DNA of 64,000 nucleotides from Nocardia fluminea (lineage in GTDB: Bacteria > Actinomycetota > Actinomycetes > Mycobacteriales > Mycobacteriaceae): the NCBI RefSeq assembly GCF_002846365.1, contig NZ_PJMW01000002.1, positions 2,914,001 to 2,978,000 of the forward strand, given 5' to 3'. This document shows, in pieces, positions 8,871 through 16,934 of the stretch. Every line of letters begins with the position of its first letter. Position 1 is the first letter of the stretch. Made by a program: the position numbers and the translations under genes. Under the pieces are notes generated by a model, which was given only the letters and a program-made list of their open reading frames with translations, did no database searches and was not told the origin of the DNA.

Positions 8871-9809
8871 GGTTCGGCGCACGGTCGGCGCGGTGCGGAT
8901 ATCGGGAGCGAGTCCCTTCTTCGCCGCGGCGGTCCGGATCGCGTCCACCACGAGCAGCAGCGCGGCTCGGCCCGCCGAGTTGGTCCGGTAGGCCAGCGAC
9001 ACCGTCCGGGTGAGGGCGTCGCCGAGTGCGACGATGTCCACCCCGGGTGGGCGCAGCGCCAGACCCAGATCCGACACCAGCGTGACGCCGAGCCCGGCCG
9101 CGACCATCGCCATCGAGGTCGCCTGCTCCTCCAGCTCGTGGTCGATGCGCGGCCGCAGCCCGGCGGACTGGAACGCCAGCCGCGCCGCGTGCCCGAAATG
9201 CGAGCGGGCGGGCGCGATGATCCACGGGTGCTCGGACAACTCGGCCAGGGTCACCCCCGCCGCGGGCACCGCGCCCGCGGGGACGGCGGCGTGGATCCGT
9301 TCGACACCGATGACCGCCCGCTCCAGGCCACGGTCCCAGGTCGTCGGATAGTTCGAGTAGTCGAGGACGAACGATAAATCGAGCGTGCCGTCACGGACCG
9401 CGGCGGCCGTCGACTCGGGCGCGAGTTCGGTGGTGCGCACCAGAATGCCCGGGTGCGAGGCGGCGAGGGTGGTGAGCGCGTCGGGGAGCAGGCCGGAGGC
9501 CACCGACGCCCACACTCCCGCGGTGATCTTCGCGGTCACCGATCCGCCTGCCTCCTCGAGCGCCTGGGTCGCGCGCTCGACCGCGGCCAGGATCTCCTCG
9601 GCGTGTTCGGCGAGCACTATCCCGAGGTCGGTGAGCTGCACCCGGCGCCCGCGTCGTTCGAACAGCCGGGTGCCCGCGTCGCGTTCGAGCTGTGCGAGCT
9701 GTTGGGATACCGCCGATGCCGTGTAGTGCAGAGCGGCCGCGGCCGCCGTGATGGTGCCGCGCCGGTGAAGTTCGCGCAGCATTCGCAAGCGGGCCAGAGA
9801 CAGGTCCAT
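8838..9809 (-). CDS. LysR-family transcriptional regulator
   Basis: 323 residues. N-terminal winged helix-turn-helix (about 1-60: LRMLRELHRRGTITAAAAALHYTASAVSQQLAQLE in shorter blocks) and C-terminal periplasmic-binding-protein-like effector domain. Divergent from the amino-acid dehydrogenase gene that starts 148 bp away, so it probably controls that gene (typical LysR layout; inference). ATG at 9809 has TACGCT ending seven bases upstream. Its last 11 codons overlap the end of cbs on the other strand. Confidence 0.9.
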   Translation of the reverse strand: MDLSLARLRMLRELHRRGTITAAAAALHYTASAVSQQLAQLERDAGTRLFERRGRRVQLTDLGIVLAEHAEEILAAVERATQALEEAGGSVTAKITAGVWASVASGLLPDALTTLAASHPGILVRTTELAPESTAAAVRDGTLDLSFVLDYSNYPTTWDRGLERAVIGVERIHAAVPAGAVPAAGVTLAELSEHPWIIAPARSHFGHAARLAFQSAGLRPRIDHELEEQATSMAMVAAGLGVTLVSDLGLALRPPGVDIVALGDALTRTVSLAYRTNSAGRAALLLVVDAIRTAAAKKGLAPDIRTAPTVRRTSDAAGAQETE

Positions 9810-9957
9810 AGCACCGAGCGTATGCACTGTGCAGGAACCGTGAAGGGTGCCGTGAACGAACCGTAAATAGACGCGAGCCGAGGGGGCCGCGCACGCTTGG
9901 TGCTATCGGGACGACGAGGTCCGCCACGGCGATCACGACCACTAGGAGGTGGGCACC

Positions 9958-11172
9958 ATGACGATGCTGAACCCGGGCACATCGGCGGACCCGGCCGTCA
10001 CTCCCGCGAACCATCGCTGCGAGCCGTACCTGCGTCTGCACTGGACGGATTCGCACACCGACGCTGTCGGCTACCTCGTCGTCCACAACCTGCGCGGTGG
10101 CCTGGCCACCGGCGGCACCCGGATGCGCGCCGGTTGCACCCTGCGCGAGGTCGAGGATCTGGCGCGCGGCATGGCGAACAAGACCGCCACTTTCGACCTC
10201 CCGATCGGCGGTGCCAAGGGTGGGATCGACTTCGATCCGAAGGATCCGCGTGCGGTGGAGGTGCTGGAGCGTTTCTGCGAGGCGATGCGCCCCTGGCTCG
10301 ACACGCACTGGGTGACCGCGGAGGACCTGGGGGTCCCGCAGCACCTGATCGACCAGGTCTTCGAGAAGCTCGATCTCGATCAGAGTTACCACGCCGCGAT
10401 CCGGCGCTCCGCCGACCCGGCGGCGACACTCGCGCGGGTGCGCGGTGGGCTCAACGCCGCGGTCGACGGCGGCTTCCTGCTCGGTGACGTCATCGGTGGT
10501 TTCGGTGTCGCGCACGCCTGTCTGGCCGCGGCCGTGCAGTGGGGGCAGGCACCTGCCGACACGACGGCCGCGATCCAGGGCGTCGGCACCATGGGCGGTG
10601 CGGCGGCGTACTACCTGTCCGAGGCCGGGATGAAGATCACCGCGGTGGCCGACGCCGCGGGCACGCTGTACTGCCCGGCGGGTCTCGACATTCCGGCGCT
10701 ACTGGAGCTGCGCGACGGCTACGGCGAGATCGACCGGTCCCGGTTGCCCGCGGGCATCGAGCAGATGCCGCGCGGCGACATCGTCTCCGCCGACGTCGAC
10801 ATCTTTGTCCCCGCGGCGATCTCGTACGCGATCACGCCGGACAATTCGTTCGACATCCGGGCCCGCGTCGTTGTCGAAGCCGCGAACGCCGCCACCACAC
10901 CGGAGGCCGAGGCCATGCTCGCGGCCCGCGGCATTCCGGTGCTGCCCGATTTCGTCGCCAACGCGGGTGCGGTGGCGTGGGCGTGGTGGTTGCTGCTCGG
11001 CGAGGTGGACGACGTCCCCGGCACCTCCTTCGACCGGCTCCGCACCACCATGCACAACAAGGTCGCCCAAATGCTGTCCGCGTGGACCGACGAGGGCATC
11101 ACGCCGCGCGAGATCGGCCACCGCTGGGCCGACGACCCGGCACCGCTCACTGGGCCGGTCGTCATTCCTTGA
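9958..11172 (+). CDS. Glu/Leu/Phe/Val dehydrogenase family protein
   Basis: 404-residue NAD(P)-dependent amino-acid dehydrogenase: oxidative deamination of an amino acid to its 2-oxo acid, or the reverse. Catalytic lysine in LPIGGAKGGI (Lys87), substrate-carboxylate lysine in GMANKTATF, and Rossmann motif GVGTMGG near residue 207. Length suits both glutamate and leucine/valine dehydrogenases; the substrate is not decidable here. Strong AGGAGG eight bases before the ATG at 9958. Likely regulated by the divergent LysR protein. Confidence 0.9.
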   Translation: MTMLNPGTSADPAVTPANHRCEPYLRLHWTDSHTDAVGYLVVHNLRGGLATGGTRMRAGCTLREVEDLARGMANKTATFDLPIGGAKGGIDFDPKDPRAVEVLERFCEAMRPWLDTHWVTAEDLGVPQHLIDQVFEKLDLDQSYHAAIRRSADPAATLARVRGGLNAAVDGGFLLGDVIGGFGVAHACLAAAVQWGQAPADTTAAIQGVGTMGGAAAYYLSEAGMKITAVADAAGTLYCPAGLDIPALLELRDGYGEIDRSRLPAGIEQMPRGDIVSADVDIFVPAAISYAITPDNSFDIRARVVVEAANAATTPEAEAMLAARGIPVLPDFVANAGAVAWAWWLLLGEVDDVPGTSFDRLRTTMHNKVAQMLSAWTDEGITPREIGHRWADDPAPLTGPVVIP

Positions 11173-11191
11173 GCGGCGACCGGTAGCGGAC

Positions 11192-12016
11192 TCAGCCGGT
11201 GAGAATCGAGTGCAACTCCACCCACTGGTCCGGGTGGACGAAGGCGACGACAGTGTTGTGCTCGATCCCGGCCGCGGTCAGTGCCTCGTCGACGCCCCGG
11301 TAGCGGGTACGCAGGGAGGCACGCACGGTTCCGCCGATCCCGGAGTAGCCGGTCCGTACCAGCTCGATATAGGAACTCTGTTGCTGGACAAGTGGTTTCG
11401 ATCGCCGGGTGATGCGCAGGATCGCCGAGTCGACCGACGGAACCGGGCGAAAGCTGTGCCGGGATACCTGTCCATGGAGTTCCCAGGTGAACCATGGCCA
11501 GGTTGTCGCGGTCAGCAGGCTCCAGCGGCCGTAGTCGCCGGTGCGTTTGCGGGCGTATTCGCGCTGGGTGAGCAACGTCGCCGAGGTCAGGCTCGGTGCG
11601 GTGAGACACCAGTCGACGATCTCGGCGGTCACCGAGAACGGGATGTTGCCCACCACGGCGAACGGCTCGCGGGGAGCCTTCGCCTTGGTGAAATCACCAC
11701 GGACGACACGGATTCGGTCCTCGGCACGCGTTCGTGCCGAGAGCTTGGCCGCGAGCAGTGGATCGATCTCGTAGGCGGTGACCCGGGCACCACGGCGAGC
11801 CAGTGCGTGCGTGAGAACGCCTTCGCCCGCCCCGGGTTCGAGAACTGTTCCGGCCGGATCGGCCGCCGCCACTATCGAGTCGACGGCGGCGCGATCCACC
11901 AGAAAGTTCTGGGACAGTGTTCTTCTCGCGTGGTCACGGGCGGTACGACCGCCGCTCTTACCGGTGACCTTGCGCTGGGTGTGTGAGTAGTTTCGGTGTG
12001 CGAAATCCTGCGCCAC
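11192..12016 (-). CDS. erm: Erm-type 23S rRNA (adenine-N6) methyltransferase
   Basis: 274 residues. Erm/KsgA-family dimethyltransferase giving macrolide-lincosamide-streptogramin resistance by methylating 23S A2058. Blocks: SQNFL (35-39), SAM motif I LEPGAGEGVLT (59-69), acidic ribose site YEID, and catalytic NIPFS (124-128), the Erm form of N-L/I-P-Y/F; KsgA usually has NLPYN. An Arg/Lys/His-rich N-terminal extension matches actinobacterial Erm proteins. GTG start at 12016 preceded by GAAGGGG. Expression appears controlled by the upstream leader peptide and hairpins. Confidence 0.9.
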   Translation of the reverse strand: MAQDFAHRNYSHTQRKVTGKSGGRTARDHARRTLSQNFLVDRAAVDSIVAAADPAGTVLEPGAGEGVLTHALARRGARVTAYEIDPLLAAKLSARTRAEDRIRVVRGDFTKAKAPREPFAVVGNIPFSVTAEIVDWCLTAPSLTSATLLTQREYARKRTGDYGRWSLLTATTWPWFTWELHGQVSRHSFRPVPSVDSAILRITRRSKPLVQQQSSYIELVRTGYSGIGGTVRASLRTRYRGVDEALTAAGIEHNTVVAFVHPDQWVELHSILTG

Positions 12017-12104
12017 GGCAGTTGCCCCTTCGGGTCTTCGAGTCGAATGAGTCTCGAAGGGCCCTGGGCGCGCCGGTGGACGCCGATAGAGTTATCCGCG
12101 TCCG
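12017..12104 (-). promoter_or_regulatory. Putative erm translational attenuator
   Basis: The 88-nt leader between the small ORF and erm can form mutually exclusive hairpins. CTTCGAG can pair with CTCGAAG (10-nt loop), or the overlapping CCCTTCG can pair with CGAAGGG, which contains the ribosome binding site of erm. A further stem, GGACGC with GCGTCC, lies just after the leader stop. This is the classical layout for ribosome-stalling control of erm genes. Structures were read by eye; no folding energy was computed. Confidence 0.6.
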
Positions 12105-12158
12105 CTAGCGGGCCAGAGCCCGGCTGTAGCGGAAGCGAATCAATGTGTAGGACGACAT
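12105..12158 (-). CDS. erm leader peptide (17 residues)
   Basis: ATG-initiated ORF encoding MSSYTLIRFRYSRALAR, 88 bp upstream of erm. It contains Arg-Phe-Arg, a +X+ motif of the kind at which macrolide-bound ribosomes stall in characterised leaders such as ErmDL. The ATG is seven bases after a TAAGGT -10 box, so it should be the first codon of a leaderless mRNA. Coding is inferred from position, motif and the attenuator downstream. Confidence 0.68.
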   Translation of the reverse strand: MSSYTLIRFRYSRALAR

Positions 12159-12165
12159 GCGGTTC

Positions 12166-12207
12166 ACCTTAGGAACTCGGCAAACAGCCGTGCAACCGAT
12201 TTATGAT
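12166..12207 (-). promoter_or_regulatory. WhiB7-like promoter of the erm leader
   Basis: On the minus strand: AT-rich ATCATAAAT (12199-12207), three bases, -35 TTGCAC (12190-12195), 18-bp spacer, -10 TAAGGT (12166-12171). An AT-rich block 3 bp upstream of the -35 is the signature of WhiB7-dependent promoters in mycobacteria, which drive erm(37) and other ribosome-protection genes. No whiB7 gene is in the window. Confidence 0.65.
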
Positions 12208-12506
12208 CCCCGGGTGTGCGGGTAACGGCGACGGCCGCCCGGGGGTGGAACAGGGACTCGCCCGCCGGGGCGACGATGTCGTCCCGCATGGGGCGAGCGC
12301 GCCGACCGGTACCGCTTACTAGCGCCGGCTCGAGCGGAGGTTCAGCGCGAGATTCCTCGTGATCACGCCGGGCCGATGTGCCGCTGACCGGGCGTGAGCA
12401 AATTTGTCGCTACTTTGCGATTCAAGCGCGACCGCAGGGGTAAATTCCCCGAATAGGTGCTTCGGCAATTCAGCCGCACTGGTCGGAAAGAGCGAAAGGA
12501 CTGGCC
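12208..12506. other. Intergenic stretch upstream of the CmpX-like gene
   Basis: About 300 bp with no supported gene. GGGGTAAATTCCCC near 12437-12450 is a small palindrome carrying a possible -10 (TAAATT) for the gene at 12507; otherwise nothing recognised. Confidence 0.35.
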
Positions 12507-13349
12507 GTGGATACCTCCCTCATTGCGATAGATTTCCAGCAGGGCATGACCGATGCGTGGAGTTCGGTCGCGCAGTTCGTTCCCAAAGCGGTGGCGTTCC
12601 TCGTCATCCTCCTCGTCGGCTGGATCATCGCGAAGGTGGTCGCCAAGATCGTCAACGCGGTGCTGGAGCGCGTCGGATTCGACCGGCTGGTCGAACGCGG
12701 CGAAATGCGGAAAATGCTGTCGCGCAGTAAATATGACGCTTCCGACATTATCGCCAAGATCGCGTATTACGCGATTCTGCTGATCGCGCTACAGATCGGT
12801 TTCGCGGTATTCGGGCCGAACCCGGTCAGTGCGCTGCTCACCAGCATCGTGGCCTGGCTGCCCAAGGCCGTGGTCGCCATCATCATCGTGGTGATCGCCG
12901 CCGCCATCGCGCGCGCGGTCAGCGATCTCGTCTCCAATGTGCTCGGCGGCCTGTCCTACGGGACCATGCTCGGCCGGATCGCCGCGGTGTTCATCTGGGG
13001 TATCGGCATCATCGCCGCGCTCAATCAGATCGGTGTCGCCACGTCGGTGACCACCCCGATCCTGATCGCGGTGCTCGCCACCATCGGCGGCATTCTGGTG
13101 GTCGGCGTCGGCGGTGGCCTGGTCCGGCCCATGGAACAGCGCTGGAGCAACTGGCTGGGCAACCTGGAATCGGAGATGCCCGCGATGAAGGGCCACGCCC
13201 AGGCCTACCAGCGGGGACGTGAGGACGCTGCCCGGCAGGGTGAGCCGGTGGCGCCGGCCGCGACCGAGCAGGGTCGTCAGGCGTGGGCCACTCCGGGCGC
13301 GACCTACCCGGAGGGTCAGCCGGGCTGGGGTGGCGAAACCGCTAGGTAG
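12507..13349 (+). CDS. CmpX/TM_helix-type membrane protein (mechanosensitive-channel related)
   Basis: 280-residue inner-membrane protein with about five predicted helices (residues near 25-48, 80-102, 112-138, 153-175, 184-206). The repeated helix pattern (VAFLVILLVGWIIAKVVAKI and similar) is that of the TM_helix/CmpX group, related to small-conductance mechanosensitive channels but lacking the full MscS beta domain. The cytoplasmic tail is Gln/Gly/Pro rich. GTG at 12507 follows AAAGGA. Role in osmotic or envelope stress is inferred from the family. Confidence 0.78.
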   Translation: MDTSLIAIDFQQGMTDAWSSVAQFVPKAVAFLVILLVGWIIAKVVAKIVNAVLERVGFDRLVERGEMRKMLSRSKYDASDIIAKIAYYAILLIALQIGFAVFGPNPVSALLTSIVAWLPKAVVAIIIVVIAAAIARAVSDLVSNVLGGLSYGTMLGRIAAVFIWGIGIIAALNQIGVATSVTTPILIAVLATIGGILVVGVGGGLVRPMEQRWSNWLGNLESEMPAMKGHAQAYQRGREDAARQGEPVAPAATEQGRQAWATPGATYPEGQPGWGGETAR

Positions 13350-13362
13350 CCCGAGAGACGAC

Positions 13363-13394
13363 GATGCCCCGCCACCTTCGGGTGGCGGGGCATC
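13363..13394. terminator. Bidirectional terminator hairpin
   Basis: Perfect 14-bp stem (GATGCCCCGCCACC) with a UUCG tetraloop between convergent genes ending at 13349 and 13419. No long T run. Confidence 0.8.
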
Positions 13395-13418
13395 GCGTTG
13401 CTCGCTGTGTACGGGAAG

Positions 13419-13763
13419 TCAGTCGGCGGCGTACGCGCACAGCGCGGCCAGTCGCAACTGCAGCCAGTCGGCGTCGTGCCAGTTCTCGGGCGGGCCCGCA
13501 AGGAAGCCGTCGGCACGCTCGGCGAAATGGTCGAGGAGCCCGCGGGCATAACCGGCGACCAGGACGACGAGGGGCACCCGTGCCGATTCGTCGACGCCGA
13601 CGGTGAGAATGTCACGCACCGCGGCCGCGTGCTGGTCCAGCACGGCGGACAGACCGGGCGCCGCCGCCGCGACCGCCGCCGCGGGAGCTCCGAACTCGAT
13701 ATCCAACTGTTGCATTTGTCGTTGCGCCGAGAGTTCGAGCAACGCGCGACCTGGCGCAAACAT
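13419..13763 (-). CDS. Small hypothetical protein, DUF6401-like
   Basis: 114 residues, Ala-rich and probably helical, with AAAPGLSAVLDQHAAAVRDIL near residues 30-55 in the style of DUF6401 proteins (name recalled, not checked). ATG at 13763: TACCAT ends six bases upstream on the minus strand, which fits a leaderless start; a longer frame from 13886 has no such support and would overlap the promoter area of the divergent LLM gene. Function unknown. Confidence 0.65.
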   Translation of the reverse strand: MFAPGRALLELSAQRQMQQLDIEFGAPAAAVAAAAPGLSAVLDQHAAAVRDILTVGVDESARVPLVVLVAGYARGLLDHFAERADGFLAGPPENWHDADWLQLRLAALCAYAAD

Positions 13764-13915
13764 TGCAATATGGTAGCAATCTCTGCCGCGTGGATGAAAT
13801 TGAAGCATTTCAAGATCAAATATCACAGCTGGGCGAATTCTTCGCAACATCGAGGTCCGTGATCGAATTCGGGTGAGCGCAAACATGGCCGCCGGTGCGG
13901 GGCCCTGCTGGACTG

Positions 13916-15214
13916 ATGACCATGGGCAGCGAACGTCGAAAATTGAAGACCGTCACCGGGGTCAGCGGATCGCCGGATGTGTACGCCGCGGCACTCGACC
14001 CGACGCGCTCGACCCTCGACGAAGCGATCCGCATCGCGCGCATCGCGCAGGACAACAAGATCGGCGCGCTGTTCGCGGCGGACCTGCTCAGCTTCGGAGC
14101 CCAGGGGGCGATCGGCGGGCAGGAACCGCTGATCCAGCTAGCCGCCCTCGGTGCGGTGACCACCGATGTCGGCCTGATCGCCACTGTCTCCACGACGTTC
14201 CACCATCCCTATAACCTGGCCCGGCTCTTCGGCACGCTCGACCACATCAGCAACGGCCGCGCGGCCTGGAACGCGGTGACCTCGTCGCTGGGCGAGGAGA
14301 ACTACGGCGACCGTGATCTGCCGAGCCCCGAGCAGCGCTACGCGCGCGCCACCGAATCCATCGAGGTGGTCAACGCGCTGTTCGACAGCTGGCGCCCCGG
14401 TGCGCTGCGGCCCGATGGTGCGGGCGGCACGACCCTGGACGAATCGCTCGTGCGGCCGATCGACTTCGCCGGACAGCATTTCTCGGTCCGCGGCCCGCTG
14501 AACATCCCGCCGCTGCCGCAGGGCAGGCCCGTGCAGTTCCAGGCCGGCCAATCCGCGGGCGGCGTCGAACTCGGCGCACGATTCGCGGAGGTGGTGTTCA
14601 CCTCGCTGTCCACGCTCGAGGACGCGATCACCTACACGAAGAAGATCCGCACCCGCGCCACCGAGCTGGGCAGGCCGGACGGGCTCCCGCTCATCTTCAG
14701 CTCCTTCCACGCCACCTACGGCGCGACGGAGGAGGAAGCCCGCAGGCTGGTCCGTGAGGCCGCCGAGGCCACCGATTTCGAGGCGGGCCGCCGTCAACTG
14801 GCCGACATGCTGGGTGGCGGCATCGACCTGTCCGAGTTGCCGCTGGACAAGCCCATCCCGGAAGCCCTGCTGCCACAGCCGGATTCGGTGCATCGCCGGC
14901 GCGGCCGGGTCGAGATCTTCGGCAAGCTCGCCGCGTCCGGCGCGACGCTGCGTGAACTCGTCATCGCCGCCAAGGACACCGGGCATTGGGCGGCCGCGGG
15001 CACACCCGAACAGCTGGCCGACGCGATCGAGGAACGCTACCGGGCGAATGTGCTCGACGTGATCTCCCTCGGCGGGCTCACCGACGAGCGCACCCGCGAT
15101 TTCGTCGTCAACGGTCTGCTGCCCGAGCTGCGCCGCAGGAAGTTGCTCGATACCGACTATCTGGGCGGCACGTACCGCGCGAACCTGGAACTGCCCGCGC
15201 CGACGAGGGGGTAG
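13916..15214 (+). CDS. LLM-class FMN-dependent monooxygenase (NtaA/DmoA-like)
   Basis: 432 residues, bacterial-luciferase-like TIM barrel. Typical blocks: IGALFAADLL, VSTTFHHPYNLARLFGTLDHISNGRAAWN (read in parts), ENYGD, GRPVQFQAGQS and a C-terminal ISLGGLTDERTRDFVV. This group uses reduced FMN from a partner reductase to oxidise nitrilotriacetate, sulfides or similar compounds. The N-terminal strand is shorter and more divergent than in NtaA, so substrate class is open. Start is either ATG 13916 or ATG 13922; neither has a clear ribosome site. Confidence 0.82.
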   Translation: MTMGSERRKLKTVTGVSGSPDVYAAALDPTRSTLDEAIRIARIAQDNKIGALFAADLLSFGAQGAIGGQEPLIQLAALGAVTTDVGLIATVSTTFHHPYNLARLFGTLDHISNGRAAWNAVTSSLGEENYGDRDLPSPEQRYARATESIEVVNALFDSWRPGALRPDGAGGTTLDESLVRPIDFAGQHFSVRGPLNIPPLPQGRPVQFQAGQSAGGVELGARFAEVVFTSLSTLEDAITYTKKIRTRATELGRPDGLPLIFSSFHATYGATEEEARRLVREAAEATDFEAGRRQLADMLGGGIDLSELPLDKPIPEALLPQPDSVHRRRGRVEIFGKLAASGATLRELVIAAKDTGHWAAAGTPEQLADAIEERYRANVLDVISLGGLTDERTRDFVVNGLLPELRRRKLLDTDYLGGTYRANLELPAPTRG

Positions 15215-15267
15215 CCGACGAGATGTGATCGATACCGCGGACTTGCGTGAACCGGGCGTCCGATGGA

Positions 15268-15293
15268 CTCTGAATGGGTATAACCGTTCAGAG
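15268..15293. promoter_or_regulatory. 26-bp near-perfect palindrome, likely operator
   Basis: CTCTGAATGG and CCGTTCAGAG flank GTATAA: arms match at all but one position. The centre contains a possible -10 (TATAAC), so a bound repressor would block transcription of the small membrane gene at 15336. Regulator unknown. Confidence 0.5.
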
Positions 15294-15335
15294 ACAACTT
15301 TCGGCAACCCAGTTCGGCGAGCGAAGGGATCCGCA

Positions 15336-15653
15336 GTGCAGGTCACCGACCCGGCCGTTCATCTGTTCGGCATGAGTACGGTAATCGCTGCCAGCGCAGG
15401 GTATTCGGCTCAGACGAGGATGGCGCGCGCATGGCGGCGCCGGCCCTACGCGCCGCTGCTCGGTCGTCTCGCCGTCGCGATCTTCTGGGGTTGCGGCAGT
15501 GTGGCCGGACTGACCGTGCTCGGCATTCCCACAGCGATCACCGTGCCCATCGCGCTGACCGTGCTCACGGTGGTGACCGTGGTGCTCGCCGCCGCCTTCG
15601 CGGGCGGGCTGATCAGGCCGACGCGCAGGCCCGGCCTGTCGGCCCGAACCTGA
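15336..15653 (+). CDS. Small membrane protein, unknown function
   Basis: 105 residues with two hydrophobic segments (about 42-68 and 70-95) separated by IPTAITVPIALTV. A basic, Arg-rich stretch precedes the first, so the N-terminus is probably cytoplasmic. GTG at 15336 follows GAAGGGA. The gene ends one base from the convergent acyl-CoA dehydrogenase. Function not recognised; a palindromic operator upstream implies specific control. Confidence 0.6.
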   Translation: MQVTDPAVHLFGMSTVIAASAGYSAQTRMARAWRRRPYAPLLGRLAVAIFWGCGSVAGLTVLGIPTAITVPIALTVLTVVTVVLAAAFAGGLIRPTRRPGLSART

Positions 15654-15654
15654 A

Positions 15655-16836
15655 CTACCGGAACGCGTTGGCGTCGGTGAGCGCCTTGCCGATGACCAGC
15701 TGGTGCACCTCGGCGGTGCCCTCGTAGGTCAGCACCGACTCGAGGTTGTTGGCATGCCGCAGCACGGGGTAGTCGAGGGTGATGCCGTTGGCGCCCAGAA
15801 TGGTCCGGCATTCGCGGGCGATCTCGAGCGCCTCGCGCGTGCTGTTCAGCTTGCCCGCGCTGATCTGCTCGCCGGTGATCTCGTGGCGATCCTTCAACCG
15901 GCCCAAATGCAGCGCGAGCAACTGCCCCTTGCCGAGTTCGAGCGCCATATCGGCCAGTTTGGCCTGGGTGAGCTGGTAACCCGCGAGCGGCTTGTCGAAT
16001 ACCTCACGGGTGCGGGCGTAATCGATCGCGGAGCTCAGGCAGTCGCGGGCGGCGCCGAGCGCACCGAAGATGATGCCGAATCGCGCTTCGCTCAAGCACG
16101 CCAGCGGCGAACTGAGGCCGCGTGATTCGGGCAGCACGGCATCGGCGGGCAGCCGCACGTCGTCGAAATCCAGTGCGGCGGTGATCGATGCGCGCAGCGA
16201 CAGCTTGCGATGGATCTCACGAGTGGTGAAACCCGGCGTGCCTGCGGGCACCAGGAAGCCGCGCACCCGTGGCTTGTCGGTGCCGGGTTCCTCCGCGTAG
16301 GCCCAGACGACGGCCACATCGGCCACCGACCCGTTGGTGATCCACATCTTGGAGCCGTTCAGGATCCAGTCGTCACCGTCGCGGCGCGCCCGCGTGCGCA
16401 TCCCGCCGGGATTGGACCCGAAGTCCGGTTCGGTGAGTCCGAAGCACCCGATCACCTCACCGGCCGCCATCGCGGGCAGATACTGCTGTTTCTGCTCCTC
16501 GGAACCGAAGAAGTGAACGGCCGCCATCGCCAGCGAGCCCTGCACCGACACCATGCTGCGCACGCCGGAGTCGATGGCTTCGAGTTCCAGGCAGGCGAGT
16601 CCGTACGCGGTGGCCGAGGCGCCCGCGCAGCCGTAGCCCTCGAGGTGCATGCCGAGCAGCCCGAGCTTGCCCAGTTCCGGCGCGATCTCGCGAACCGGGA
16701 ACGTGCCCTCCTCGAACCAGTCGGCGAGGTGTGGTCGCAGTCTGCGTTCCCCGAATCGCGCCACCGTGTCGCGGATCTCGCGCTCCTCCGGCGACAGCAA
16801 CGGATCGATGGCGAACAACTCTTCGACAGTGACCAT
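15655..16836 (-). CDS. Acyl-CoA dehydrogenase, glutaryl-CoA dehydrogenase-like
   Basis: 393 residues. FAD-dependent acyl-CoA dehydrogenase; best resembles glutaryl-CoA dehydrogenase (lysine/tryptophan breakdown to crotonyl-CoA). FAD-binding blocks CFGLTEPDFGSNPGGM and KMWITNGSVADVAVVWA; catalytic glutamate in YEGTAEVHQL (Glu372), the position expected for GcdH-type enzymes. The ATG at 16836 has TAAGCT ending six bases upstream. Divergent from metB, 98 bp between starts. Substrate assignment is by resemblance. Confidence 0.85.
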   Translation of the reverse strand: MVTVEELFAIDPLLSPEEREIRDTVARFGERRLRPHLADWFEEGTFPVREIAPELGKLGLLGMHLEGYGCAGASATAYGLACLELEAIDSGVRSMVSVQGSLAMAAVHFFGSEEQKQQYLPAMAAGEVIGCFGLTEPDFGSNPGGMRTRARRDGDDWILNGSKMWITNGSVADVAVVWAYAEEPGTDKPRVRGFLVPAGTPGFTTREIHRKLSLRASITAALDFDDVRLPADAVLPESRGLSSPLACLSEARFGIIFGALGAARDCLSSAIDYARTREVFDKPLAGYQLTQAKLADMALELGKGQLLALHLGRLKDRHEITGEQISAGKLNSTREALEIARECRTILGANGITLDYPVLRHANNLESVLTYEGTAEVHQLVIGKALTDANAFR

Positions 16837-16934
16837 GGCGTGAGCTTAACCGCAGCACCAGCCCCGAAACCGGCACTTCGACCCGGCCGATACCCCAGCG
16901 ATCGCACGTGAAGCAGGCCAACTAGTCTGAGGTG

